Source: Oscillospiraceae bacterium
Lineage (GTDB): Bacteria > Bacillota > Clostridia > Oscillospirales > CAG-272
NCBI GenBank assembly: GCA_015064735.1
Contig: SVRP01000005.1
Span: forward strand, 105,934 to 161,793
DNA: 55,860 nt
Reading direction: 5' to 3'
Below, piece after piece: positions 44,465-51,705 of this stretch. A model generated the notes under the pieces. It was not told where the DNA came from and did not search any database. It saw only the letters and a list, made by a program, of their open reading frames with translations. A program made the position numbers and the translations under genes. Within the stretch, counting starts at the first letter, position 1. Every line of letters begins with the position of its first letter.

Positions 44465-45007
44465 TGTATCGATATTGCCTTTTTTCTTTATATCAAAGCG
44501 CGCTATTGCTATTATCGCCGCCACAGTAAGAATTATATCGTTTATAATTCCGCCTATGCTGAAATAAATTATGTCGTAAACAAGCCACAAAGGATAGGTT
44601 ATAAGATTTACCTTTCTTATAACGCCCGTATTCTTCACTCCGTAGCAAACTGTGGTCATGACCTTTGCAACCATCGCAAGCAGACTTGCGGGTCCTCCCC
44701 ATGTAAGTATTCCTATACCTATGAACAGAAAGCAGAATGCTATCTGAAAAGGCAGCGTTGTTTTCTTTCTGTTTATTCTGTATGCGTAAACGCCGTTGGT
44801 TCCGCAGGATACGAGATTGGTTGCCATTCCCGTGTATCCGCCGAGAAGCAAATACTGAAATCCGAACACGAGCGACGCCATTATACGAAAAAATATCATA
44901 CGGTTATACTTTTTGTTCTGTATACTGAAAACAGTTATTATAAGTCCTAAAAATCCTAAGGACTGAACGAATATTTCATTTTTTACGACGTTTAAAAATA
45001 TCTGCAT
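44450..45007 (-). CDS. YgjV-family inner membrane protein
   Basis: A 185-residue protein with six to seven membrane segments. The motif QSLGFLGLIITVFSIQNKKYNRMIFFRIMASLVFGFQYLLLGGYTGMATNL and a second similar half (LAMVAKVMTTVCYGVKNTGVIR... PLWLVYDIIYFSIGGIINDIILTVAAI) suit the YgjV family, which has a SWEET/PQ-loop-like look. Function is unknown; solute transport is possible. The start at 45007 follows GAGG; it is divergent from the DeoR-type regulator, sharing an operator-like palindrome. Confidence 0.78.
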   Translation of the reverse strand: MQIFLNVVKNEIFVQSLGFLGLIITVFSIQNKKYNRMIFFRIMASLVFGFQYLLLGGYTGMATNLVSCGTNGVYAYRINRKKTTLPFQIAFCFLFIGIGILTWGGPASLLAMVAKVMTTVCYGVKNTGVIRKVNLITYPLWLVYDIIYFSIGGIINDIILTVAAIIAIARFDIKKKGNIDTTEKS

Positions 45008-45014
45008 ATTCCTC

Positions 45015-45043
45015 TTGCCTTTCGGTTTTGCGTATGATATAAT
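45015..45043 (+). promoter_or_regulatory. Promoter of the DeoR-family gene
   Basis: TTGCCT (45015-45020), 17 bp, TATAAT (45038-45043). Its -10 overlaps the -10 of the opposite promoter. Confidence 0.7.
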
Positions 45044-45054
45044 TATACCATACG
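45031..45054. promoter_or_regulatory. 24-bp operator-like palindrome across two divergent -10 boxes
   Basis: CGTATG at 45031-45036 and CATACG at 45049-45054 are exact complements, with TATAATTATA between; only one base pair (45037/45048) is mismatched. It is suitably placed for autoregulation by the DeoR-type protein. Confidence 0.6.
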
Positions 45055-45070
45055 AACAAATAAAACACAA
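45042..45070 (-). promoter_or_regulatory. Promoter of the YgjV-like gene
   Basis: On the minus strand TTGTGT (45070-45065), 17 bp, TATAAT (45047-45042). Confidence 0.6.
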
Positions 45071-45124
45071 TATTTGTTTGTTACGCAGAAAATCGAACAC
45101 ATGATCGAACATTACGGGGGTATT

Positions 45125-45814
45125 ATGTTGAACGAAAGACAAAATCGAATACTTGAAATAACAGAAAAAAGAAAACGCGTTTCTGTGGAATTTCTCGCAA
45201 AAACACTGTACGTCAGCGAAATGACAGTACGCAGAGACCTACAGAAAATGGACCGTGAGGGGCTTATCAAAAGATATCACGGCGGCGCTCTTGCCTGCGA
45301 GGACTATATTGATTATTCCTTTGATCTCCGTATGCGAATGAACGAAAAGGAAAAGAAAAAGTTAGCGGCAGAGGCTCAAAAGCATATCCGAGACGGTCAG
45401 ACTATATTTTTGCATTGCTCATCCACCTGCGCTTATATTATTCCATGTCTTAAAAATTACAAAAATATAACCGTCGTTACAAATTCCGTTCAGTTTCTCC
45501 TCATGCTCTCAAAAATGAATATACGCTGTATTCTTGCGGGCGGAGAATATTACGGCAGCGAAAGATGTCTCGTGGGTCGGGCAACAGAAAATTTTCTCCG
45601 AAGCATAAACACCGATATAGCCTTTGTTTCGGGCAGCGGGATCTCCGATGACGGAGCGGTAACAGACGGGGACGAGGCAACGGCGGAAATAACCAAGGTC
45701 GCTATAAAAAACACCTCTAAGCTTGTGCTGCTGTCGGACAGCTCCAAGCTCGGCTTTAAATACACCTACAATATATGCCACAAGGACGATGCCGACGCTA
45801 TTATAATCATCTGA
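45125..45814 (+). CDS. DeoR-family transcriptional regulator
   Basis: A 229-residue regulator. N-terminal HTH: ERQNRILEITEKRKRVSVEFLAKTLYVSEMTVRRDLQKMDREGLIKRYHGGAL, which is the DeoR signature. The C-terminal sugar-phosphate sensor has DGQTIFLHCSSTCAYIIPCL, ITVVTNSVQ, ILAGGEYYG, DIAFVSGSGISDDGAVTDGDEATAEI and LLSDSSKLG. Effectors of this family are phosphorylated sugars. The ATG at 45125 follows GGGGG; earlier in-frame starts lie before it. Metallohydrolase paralogue 2 lies 105 bp downstream with its own promoter, and may be a target. Confidence 0.92.
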   Translation: MLNERQNRILEITEKRKRVSVEFLAKTLYVSEMTVRRDLQKMDREGLIKRYHGGALACEDYIDYSFDLRMRMNEKEKKKLAAEAQKHIRDGQTIFLHCSSTCAYIIPCLKNYKNITVVTNSVQFLLMLSKMNIRCILAGGEYYGSERCLVGRATENFLRSINTDIAFVSGSGISDDGAVTDGDEATAEITKVAIKNTSKLVLLSDSSKLGFKYTYNICHKDDADAIIII

Positions 45815-45846
45815 GGAATATTTATAAAACTATTTTTTCAAAAAGG

Positions 45847-45875
45847 TTGACACGGCTTTTCAACCGTGCTACAAT
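45847..45875 (+). promoter_or_regulatory. Promoter of MBL paralogue 2 with inverted repeat in the spacer
   Basis: TTGACA (45847-45852), 17 bp, TACAAT (45870-45875). Within it CACGG (45851-45855) and CCGTG (45864-45868) form an inverted repeat that a repressor could use. Confidence 0.75.
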
Positions 45876-45919
45876 AAGTTAACCTGAATCAAGGTATCAA
45901 GAAAACGGAGGAATAAAAA

Positions 45920-47293
45920 ATGGAACTTCAAATTTTAACTCGCACTCCCGTGCTCAACAGCAGCACCTATTCGAAAATGACTATCCTTGAAAATTATACC
46001 GTTAAAGAGCATGCGGCACTCGTTGGCTTTTTGACCAATGCGGGATATGAACAGCTTTTCAAAAATTATGAAAAGAGCGTCATCACCTGCGTATATAAAA
46101 AGGATGAGGAAATAGTTACGGTTTGCCGTAACTCCGCAAAGTCCGAGGTAAGAGTTATGTGGGAGGATGCAAAATACAATTCTCTTGACACCATAACCGC
46201 TCCCGAGACGGTCGGCGACGGCGAGACCACTCTTTCACAGATAGGTGTCGGCGGATACGGTCATTGCACCGACGACCCCATGATAGGTCTTCATTACCTT
46301 ATAAAGAACTCCGACGGTAAGGCTATTATTCTTGATGGCGGTATATTCGAGGAAAATGCCGACGATATATACAAAGCACTTGAGAGCCACAATATCGCAA
46401 AGGACGAAAGCGGAAAATTCATTATCACCGCTTGGATATTTACCCACGCTCACGGCGACCATATAGGCGCGTTCAATCAGTTCTCTCACAAATACAATGA
46501 TAAGGCGACCGTTGAGTATATTATGTACAACTTTCCCGGCGACGGAAGAGTCGCTACGAGAGAAGCGAATTTTGACGCGTTTGAGAAGAACATCGACGAG
46601 CAGTTTCCCGAGGCAAAGCGCATAGTTCCCAGAATCGCGCAGATTTACTATTTCGGGAATATAAAGATAACTATCGCTTGCTCTCCCGACATGCTCTACA
46701 CCCCAACACGTGTTCTTCCCTACTTTAACGATACGAGCATATACTTTATCCTTGAGGCAGAGGGGGTTAAGACCCTGTTCCTCGGTGACGGCGGTGAAAT
46801 GTGCGCCGAAAAGACCCTTGAGTGCTTCCGCCCAACAACCTTGAAGAGCCACTTTGTTCAGATAACCCACCACGGTCTCTATACAAGCGCGTATAAGACC
46901 CCCTATACTGCCGACGAGGCAACTCTTCTCACCAGAGAAGAAAGGAACGCAAGAGAGGCTGAGAGACACGTTCACGAAAATCTTACCAAGCTTTACGAGA
47001 CCGCCGCTCCTTCTATTGGCTTGTGGCCTATGGGAGATACTCTCGGACATCCGAGAAACGGAAGAACAACCGTTATGAGAGACTGGTCCCGTACCTACGG
47101 TCAGGTCGCTCACTTTGTTGACATCGATTCTCCCGATTCGGGATATGACGGAGTAAACATAGTAAGAAAGGGCGATCTTATTACCTACACCATGTCCTCC
47201 GAGGATAAGCTCATGATAACCAAGTTCCTTCTCAAGGACGGTAAGGCAGAGCTTATTACCAACCAGACCTACGAAAGCTTTCTTGCTGAATAA
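45920..47293 (+). CDS. ComEC-like metallo-beta-lactamase-fold hydrolase, paralogue 2
   Basis: A 457-residue soluble protein, closest in layout to the one at 35020. Residues ~1-110 form the shared N-terminal domain (ENYTVKEHAALVGFLTNAGYE..., EVRVMWED). The MBL fold follows: GVGGYGHCTDDPMIGLHYLIKN, AIILDGG, THAHGDH (176-181) with a full HxHxDH set, FLGDGGE, and VQITHHG, then GLWPMGDTLGHPRN. The C-terminal DSGYDGVNIVRKGDLITYTMSSEDKLMITKF parallels paralogue 1. No signal peptide or transmembrane part. GGAGG precedes the ATG. The metal set suggests an active hydrolase; the substrate is unknown. It is monocistronic between a strong promoter and a strong terminator. Confidence 0.75.
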   Translation: MELQILTRTPVLNSSTYSKMTILENYTVKEHAALVGFLTNAGYEQLFKNYEKSVITCVYKKDEEIVTVCRNSAKSEVRVMWEDAKYNSLDTITAPETVGDGETTLSQIGVGGYGHCTDDPMIGLHYLIKNSDGKAIILDGGIFEENADDIYKALESHNIAKDESGKFIITAWIFTHAHGDHIGAFNQFSHKYNDKATVEYIMYNFPGDGRVATREANFDAFEKNIDEQFPEAKRIVPRIAQIYYFGNIKITIACSPDMLYTPTRVLPYFNDTSIYFILEAEGVKTLFLGDGGEMCAEKTLECFRPTTLKSHFVQITHHGLYTSAYKTPYTADEATLLTREERNAREAERHVHENLTKLYETAAPSIGLWPMGDTLGHPRNGRTTVMRDWSRTYGQVAHFVDIDSPDSGYDGVNIVRKGDLITYTMSSEDKLMITKFLLKDGKAELITNQTYESFLAE

Positions 47294-47298
47294 GCCAT

Positions 47299-47339
47299 AA
47301 AAAATACGGAGAGCCGAAATTCGGCTCTCCGTATTTTTT
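47299..47339. terminator. Bidirectional terminator
   Basis: Stem AAAAAATACGGAGAGCCGA with its complement TCGGCTCTCCGTATTTTTT, separating convergent genes. Confidence 0.9.
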
Positions 47340-47760
47340 ATCTTATGTTCATTTCCTTCATTTTTTGGGTAATGGCGATATAAGCTTCTCTCGGGTCGGT
47401 TATATCAAGTACCGCCGCTTCAAAGGGGCAGATTCCGTTGCCATGCCTATTGATTATATTATCCGCAAGAATTCCGTAAGATACGTCAACTCCGTTCTTC
47501 GACAAAAGCTCAAGGGCGGGCTTGCTGATAACGTGTGCGTAAAGCTCCCGTATTCCAAGCAATAGATACAGAAACGCGGCGCCTCTGCCTACAACCTTAT
47601 CGGCAGCAGACCCGTTTTTCATATCCTCACCGCTCTCATGCCAAAGAACAAGAGGTTTTACTCCCCTATCGGTTGAGGTAAAGGTCTTATCACTCTTGCA
47701 AACGACACAGGTGTAGCTATTATTTTTCAGGATTTCTTTTGCTCTGTCAAGATGACTCAT
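47338..47760 (-). CDS. DUF1893 protein
   Basis: A 140-residue protein. LLGIRELYAHVISKPALELLSKNGVDVSYGILADNIINRHGNGICPFEAAVLDI, preceded by NGSAADKVVGRGAAFLYLL, matches the DUF1893 family as I recall it, a cytidine-deaminase-like fold of unknown function. Cys residues CVVC (18-21) and IC-PFE could bind metal or be catalytic. The ATG at 47760 overlaps the stop of the aldo-keto reductase (ATGA), so the two are translationally coupled. Confidence 0.8.
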   Translation of the reverse strand: MSHLDRAKEILKNNSYTCVVCKSDKTFTSTDRGVKPLVLWHESGEDMKNGSAADKVVGRGAAFLYLLLGIRELYAHVISKPALELLSKNGVDVSYGILADNIINRHGNGICPFEAAVLDITDPREAYIAITQKMKEMNIR

Positions 47761-48890
47761 TTTTTCAGCCTCGAGGCAAAATCGTTCATCATTTCGCTTA
47801 TCTTTATGTTCTGAGGGCAAACAGCCTCGCAAGCTCCGCAACCTAGGCAGGCAGAGGGCTTTCTGTCCTCGGGAAGCTCGTTTACCCTTGCGTTATCAAT
47901 GACGCCTCCGCCCGAATGGATATATCCGTTATATATCTTTATAAGCGCGGGAATATCAAGCTCCGCGGGACAGTTTGTAACGCAATAGTTACAAGCGGTA
48001 CAAGGCAAGGTCTTCTTTTCGAGTATTTCATCGGCAATTTTCAAAATAACAGCCTTTTCCTTCTCCGAAAGGGGCTTTTCTTCCCTGTATATATCGATAT
48101 TTTCCTTTAACTGCTCGAAATTTGACATACCCGAAAGCGTAACTCCCACAGTGGGTACAGTCTGCAAAAAGCGAAATGCCCATTCAACAGCGTCGGTATT
48201 TGGACGCAGGTCCTTAAGCCTTGCCTCGTGCTCGGGAGCAAGGGACGCAAGCTTTCCGCCGCGGAGAGGCTCCATGACCCACACGGGAAGACCGTACTCA
48301 CCAAGAAGCTCGATCTTTGCTTTCGCATTCTGAAGCTTGTAATCAAGCCAGTTAAGCTGTATCATTCCGAACTCCAGATGCTCTCCGTAAGCATCAAGAA
48401 ATCTGCGGGTATTTTCAATGGTCGCGTGAGTGGAAAATCCGAGATGCTTTATTCTGCCCCTTTTCTTCTGTTCAAGAAGATAATCAAGTATTCCGTATTT
48501 AGGATCTAAGTACGCGTCTATGTTAGACTCATTAAGGCTATGGAAAAGATAAAAATCAAAATACTCCACCTGACACTTTTCAAGCTGTTTTTCAAATATC
48601 TCCTCTACCTTATCCATATTGGCAAGGTCGTATCCGGGGAATTTGTCGGCAAGATAAAAGCTCTCTCTGGGGTAATCCTTTAAGACCTCCCCCATAACAA
48701 GCTCAGAATAACCGTTATGGTATCCCCATGCGGTATCAAAATAATTAACTCCGTTTTTAATGGCGTAAGCAACCATCTCCTTTACGGCTTCAATATCAAT
48801 GTTTCCGTATTTGCTCTCTCCCATGGGCAAACGCATACAGCCAAGCCCTAGCGCAGAAATCTTTTTATCCTGAAAGTCTCTGTAAATCAT
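47757..48890 (-). CDS. Aldo-keto reductase with C-terminal 4Fe-4S ferredoxin domain
   Basis: A 377-residue protein. The AKR barrel shows MIYRDFQDKKISALGLGCMRLPMG, the tetrad residues in YFDTAWGYHNGYSE (Asp, Tyr), ADKFPGYD (Lys) and YLFHSLNES (His). The C-terminal part has two clusters' worth of cysteines: PCTACNYCVTNCP and ACLGCGACEAVCPQNI. This fused form is common in anaerobes and may link NAD(P)H to ferredoxin-type carriers. I use the ATG at 48890, which follows GAGGAAAG. It is the first gene of a two-gene operon with DUF1893. Confidence 0.92.
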   Translation of the reverse strand: MIYRDFQDKKISALGLGCMRLPMGESKYGNIDIEAVKEMVAYAIKNGVNYFDTAWGYHNGYSELVMGEVLKDYPRESFYLADKFPGYDLANMDKVEEIFEKQLEKCQVEYFDFYLFHSLNESNIDAYLDPKYGILDYLLEQKKRGRIKHLGFSTHATIENTRRFLDAYGEHLEFGMIQLNWLDYKLQNAKAKIELLGEYGLPVWVMEPLRGGKLASLAPEHEARLKDLRPNTDAVEWAFRFLQTVPTVGVTLSGMSNFEQLKENIDIYREEKPLSEKEKAVILKIADEILEKKTLPCTACNYCVTNCPAELDIPALIKIYNGYIHSGGGVIDNARVNELPEDRKPSACLGCGACEAVCPQNIKISEMMNDFASRLKK

Positions 48891-48922
48891 TTCTTTCCTC
48901 CGTTTTTTCTTTTTACATAAAA

Positions 48923-48951
48923 AGTATACCATATTTTTTTGAAAAAATCAA
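48923..48951 (-). promoter_or_regulatory. Promoter of the aldo-keto reductase operon
   Basis: On the minus strand TTGATT (48951-48946), 17 bp, TATACT (48928-48923). Confidence 0.75.
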
Positions 48952-48987
48952 ATATTTTTTATTGAACGCAATATTTCTGTCTACATC

Positions 48988-49016
48988 TTGAAAATTCCTT
49001 TTGAGTGTGGTATAAT
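48988..49016 (+). promoter_or_regulatory. Promoter of the NSS transporter gene
   Basis: TTGAAA (48988-48993), 17 bp, TATAAT (49011-49016). Confidence 0.8.
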
Positions 49017-49057
49017 GACCTTATAAATTAATATTTGTTATACTTTTGGAGGTCAGC

Positions 49058-50461
49058 GTGTCAAGAGACAGATTTGGAAGCCGATTAGGCTTTATTTTAC
49101 TTAGCGCGGGATGTGCAATAGGTGTGGGAAACGTCTGGAAATTCCCTTGGATGGTAGGTCAGTACGGAGGAGGCGCCTTCGTGCTTGTTTACCTTATATT
49201 TCTGGTAATTCTCGGATTGCCCATTATGACCATGGAATTTTCTTTGGGAAGAGCCAGTCAGGCAAGTCCCGTAAAGCTTTATCAGAAGCTTGAAAAGCCC
49301 GGTCAGAAGTGGCACGTTCACGGCTATGCCTCTCTTGTGGGACTTGTGGTTCTGATGATGTTCTACACCTCGGTGTCGGGTTGGATGCTTTACTATTTCA
49401 TAGGATTTCTTTCGGGCAGAATGACAAATCTTTCCCCGGAAGCATCAGCATCGGTATTCCCGAACATGATGAGCAATCCTCTCATAATGGTTGGATTTAT
49501 GGCAATCGTAGTAGTTGCGGGCTTTGTTATCGTTTCTATCGGTGTTCAAAAGGGTATAGAAAGAGTTTCAAAGTACATGATGGTAGCACTTCTCGGTCTT
49601 ATAATCGTTATTGCGATATATTGCATGACTCTCAGCGGTGCTAAGGAAGGCTTGAAATTCTACCTTATGCCCGACTTTACAAAGATAAACGGAAACGTTA
49701 TAGTCGGCGCCATGAACCAATCCTTCTTCACACTCAGCATCGGTATCGGCTCTATGGCAATATTCGGAAGCTATATCGGCAAGGAACGCTCTCTTCTTGG
49801 AGAATCGGTAAATATTCTCGTTCTCGATACCTTCGTCGCATTTACCGCCGGACTTATTATATTCCCTGCTTGCTACAGCTTTGAGGGAGTGGAGATTTCT
49901 GCCGGACCCAGTCTTTTGTTCGAAGCAATGGCAGGTGTATTCAATCGAATGAACGGCGGCAGAATTTGGGGAACTCTTTTCTTCCTGTTTATGTTCTTTG
50001 CCGCGATGACCACCATTATTGCGGTTGCGGAAAACATAGTTGCCTGCGTATGCGAGATTACTAACTGGAAGAGACTTAAGAGCAGTATCATATGCGGAAT
50101 AGCCGTTCTCATTCTTTCACTTCCCTGCGCACTCGGATTTAACCTTTGGTCCAAGGTCGTTCCCTTCGCCACGGGTTCAAGCATTCTCGACCTTGAGGAC
50201 TTTATCGTATCTAACTGCCTGCTTCCTTTGGGTGCGCTCTGCTTCGTGCTTTTCTGTACTTCAAAAAAGGGTTGGGGCTTTGATAATTATTTTGAGGAAG
50301 TCAACACGGGTAAGGGCTTAAAGGTAGGAAAATGGATAAGACCATACGTAACCTACGTTCTTCCCCTTATAATAATATTCGTATTCTTCGTGGGAATTCT
50401 TACCTTCCCGTTTGCCGATAATTTTACCATTTGGGGTTGGCTCCGCGGATTATTTGCGTAA
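49058..50461 (+). CDS. Sodium-dependent transporter, NSS (SNF) family
   Basis: A 467-residue transporter with 11-12 helices. SRDRFGSRLGFILLSAGCAIGVGNVWKFPWMVGQYGGGAFVLVYLIF is the family N-terminus, with TM1 Na+/substrate residues. Internal blocks ALNQSFFTLSIG-type (MNQSFFTLSIGIGSMAIFGSYIG) and FFAAMTTIIAVAENIVAC also match. Bacterial members import amino acids such as Trp, Ala or Met using Na+. The start is GTG at 49058, 5 nt after GGAGG; the frame extends 4 codons upstream to a TTG that overlaps the ribosome site. It is monocistronic. Confidence 0.93.
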   Translation: MSRDRFGSRLGFILLSAGCAIGVGNVWKFPWMVGQYGGGAFVLVYLIFLVILGLPIMTMEFSLGRASQASPVKLYQKLEKPGQKWHVHGYASLVGLVVLMMFYTSVSGWMLYYFIGFLSGRMTNLSPEASASVFPNMMSNPLIMVGFMAIVVVAGFVIVSIGVQKGIERVSKYMMVALLGLIIVIAIYCMTLSGAKEGLKFYLMPDFTKINGNVIVGAMNQSFFTLSIGIGSMAIFGSYIGKERSLLGESVNILVLDTFVAFTAGLIIFPACYSFEGVEISAGPSLLFEAMAGVFNRMNGGRIWGTLFFLFMFFAAMTTIIAVAENIVACVCEITNWKRLKSSIICGIAVLILSLPCALGFNLWSKVVPFATGSSILDLEDFIVSNCLLPLGALCFVLFCTSKKGWGFDNYFEEVNTGKGLKVGKWIRPYVTYVLPLIIIFVFFVGILTFPFADNFTIWGWLRGLFA

Positions 50462-50469
50462 GCATCCAA

Positions 50470-50508
50470 ACTAATGCTCAACAGAAGTTGAGCATTAGTT
50501 TTTTTTTC
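50470..50508 (+). terminator. Terminator after the NSS transporter gene
   Basis: Stem ACTAATGCTCAAC / GTTGAGCATTAGT with a 4-nt loop and nine T. Confidence 0.9.
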
Positions 50509-50513
50509 ATTTC

Positions 50514-50542
50514 TTGACATTTTTCTAAATTCGTTGTATAAT
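50514..50542 (+). promoter_or_regulatory. Promoter of the TauE/SafE gene
   Basis: TTGACA (50514-50519), 17 bp, TATAAT (50537-50542), a perfect consensus. Confidence 0.85.
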
Positions 50543-50595
50543 TGTTAAGGTGATAAGTCTTTTGAGTTAAAAACGCTTTCTTTTGTGGATAGAAA

Positions 50596-51375
50596 ATGAT
50601 AAAATTATTAGTTTGCCTTCTCGCGGGTCTCGGCGCAGGTCTCGGCACCGGCTTTGCAGGAATGAGCGCAGCAGCCGTAATTACGCCTATGCTCGTAACC
50701 TTTTTAGGTGTCCCGGCATACACAGCAGTAGGAATAGCCTTGGCTTCAGATGTTTTCGCAAGCTTGATTTCGGCATATACATATAAGAAAAAAGGCAATA
50801 TTGATATAAGAAACGGACTTCTTATGATGTCCACGGTGTTGTTATTCACCGCTGTCGGAAGCTTTGTATCAAGTCTTGTTCCAAACGGCACTATGGGAAA
50901 TTTTTCGGTTTTCGTTACACTCGCCGTAGGAATAAAATTTATTATAAAGCCTATTTTAACCACCAAAGAATCCATGCTCAGTGTATCTCCTAAAAGAAGA
51001 GCCATTGAGTCCTTGAGCTTTGGATGCTTAATAGGATTTATATGCGGATTTGTCGGAGCAGGCGGCGGTATTATGATGCTTATGATACTCACGTCAATCC
51101 TCGGATACGAGTTAAAAACAGCAGTGGGTACAAGCGTATTCATTATGTCGTTTACCGCTTTAACAGGCGCCGTATCGCATTTCATTATAGACGGTCCTCC
51201 CGATATTTGGATATTGATCATGTGCGTATTATTCACGCTTATTTTCGCAAGAATCGGCGCGCGGATCGCCAACAACGCATCCCCGATAACACTGAACAGA
51301 ATAACGGGTATCATTCTCGTCGTTCTCGCAATCGCCATTTTTTCGGCAAATGCAATTTTGTCCTCAAGAGGTTAA
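50596..51375 (+). CDS. TauE/SafE-family anion permease
   Basis: A 259-residue protein with eight membrane segments in two halves. The glycine-rich loops GLGAGLGTGFAGMSAAAVITPMLVTFLGVPAYTAVGIALASD and GCLIGFICGFVGAGGGIMMLMILTSILGYELKTAVGTSVF are the paired family signature. Members export sulfite, sulfonates or related anions. A role in sulfur balance next to metYA is speculative; the genes are 13 kb apart. The ribosome site before the ATG is weak, with a Shine-Dalgarno-like GGATAG. It is a single-gene unit. Confidence 0.88.
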   Translation: MIKLLVCLLAGLGAGLGTGFAGMSAAAVITPMLVTFLGVPAYTAVGIALASDVFASLISAYTYKKKGNIDIRNGLLMMSTVLLFTAVGSFVSSLVPNGTMGNFSVFVTLAVGIKFIIKPILTTKESMLSVSPKRRAIESLSFGCLIGFICGFVGAGGGIMMLMILTSILGYELKTAVGTSVFIMSFTALTGAVSHFIIDGPPDIWILIMCVLFTLIFARIGARIANNASPITLNRITGIILVVLAIAIFSANAILSSRG

Positions 51376-51391
51376 AGCCATAAATTACATA

Positions 51392-51419
51392 TTGAAATTC
51401 CCGTAAAGCTGTATATAAT
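51392..51419 (+). promoter_or_regulatory. Promoter of the DUF4177 gene
   Basis: TTGAAA (51392-51397), 16 bp, TATAAT (51414-51419). Confidence 0.7.
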
Positions 51420-51448
51420 AATGGTACAGTTTTTATAGGAGAAACAAT

Positions 51449-51652
51449 ATGCAATACGTCGTTTTACAGGTAATTCTTAAGGAAAAGCTTATTGGTACAG
51501 GTTCGGGCAATCTTACGGAGCTTGAAAAGGTTATAAATACTCAAGCCTCAAAGGGATATCGGCTGCATACCATTTCCACCGTTTCCTCAGGAAGTAAAGG
51601 TCTTATGCGGGGAGACAGAATACAGGCTACAATGGTTTTTGAAAAATTATAA
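51449..51652 (+). CDS. Small DUF4177-type protein
   Basis: A 67-residue protein, MQYVVLQVILKEKLIG followed by LTELEKVINTQASKGYRLHTIS and ATMVFEKL. The beta-alpha-beta arrangement with GYRLHTIS and a final ATMVFEK strand resembles DUF4177, a widespread small protein of unknown function. TAGGAG lies before the ATG, a promoter upstream and a terminator downstream, so it is a genuine independent gene. Confidence 0.8.
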   Translation: MQYVVLQVILKEKLIGTGSGNLTELEKVINTQASKGYRLHTISTVSSGSKGLMRGDRIQATMVFEKL

Positions 51653-51660
51653 TCCGAATA

Positions 51661-51696
51661 AAAATAAAACGGGTCGATCGACCCGTTTTATTTTTT
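51661..51696. terminator. Bidirectional terminator
   Basis: AAAATAAAACGGGTCGA and its complement TCGACCCGTTTTATTTT meet as a near-perfect palindrome between convergent genes. Confidence 0.9.
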
Positions 51697-51705
51697 ATGG
51701 AACGC

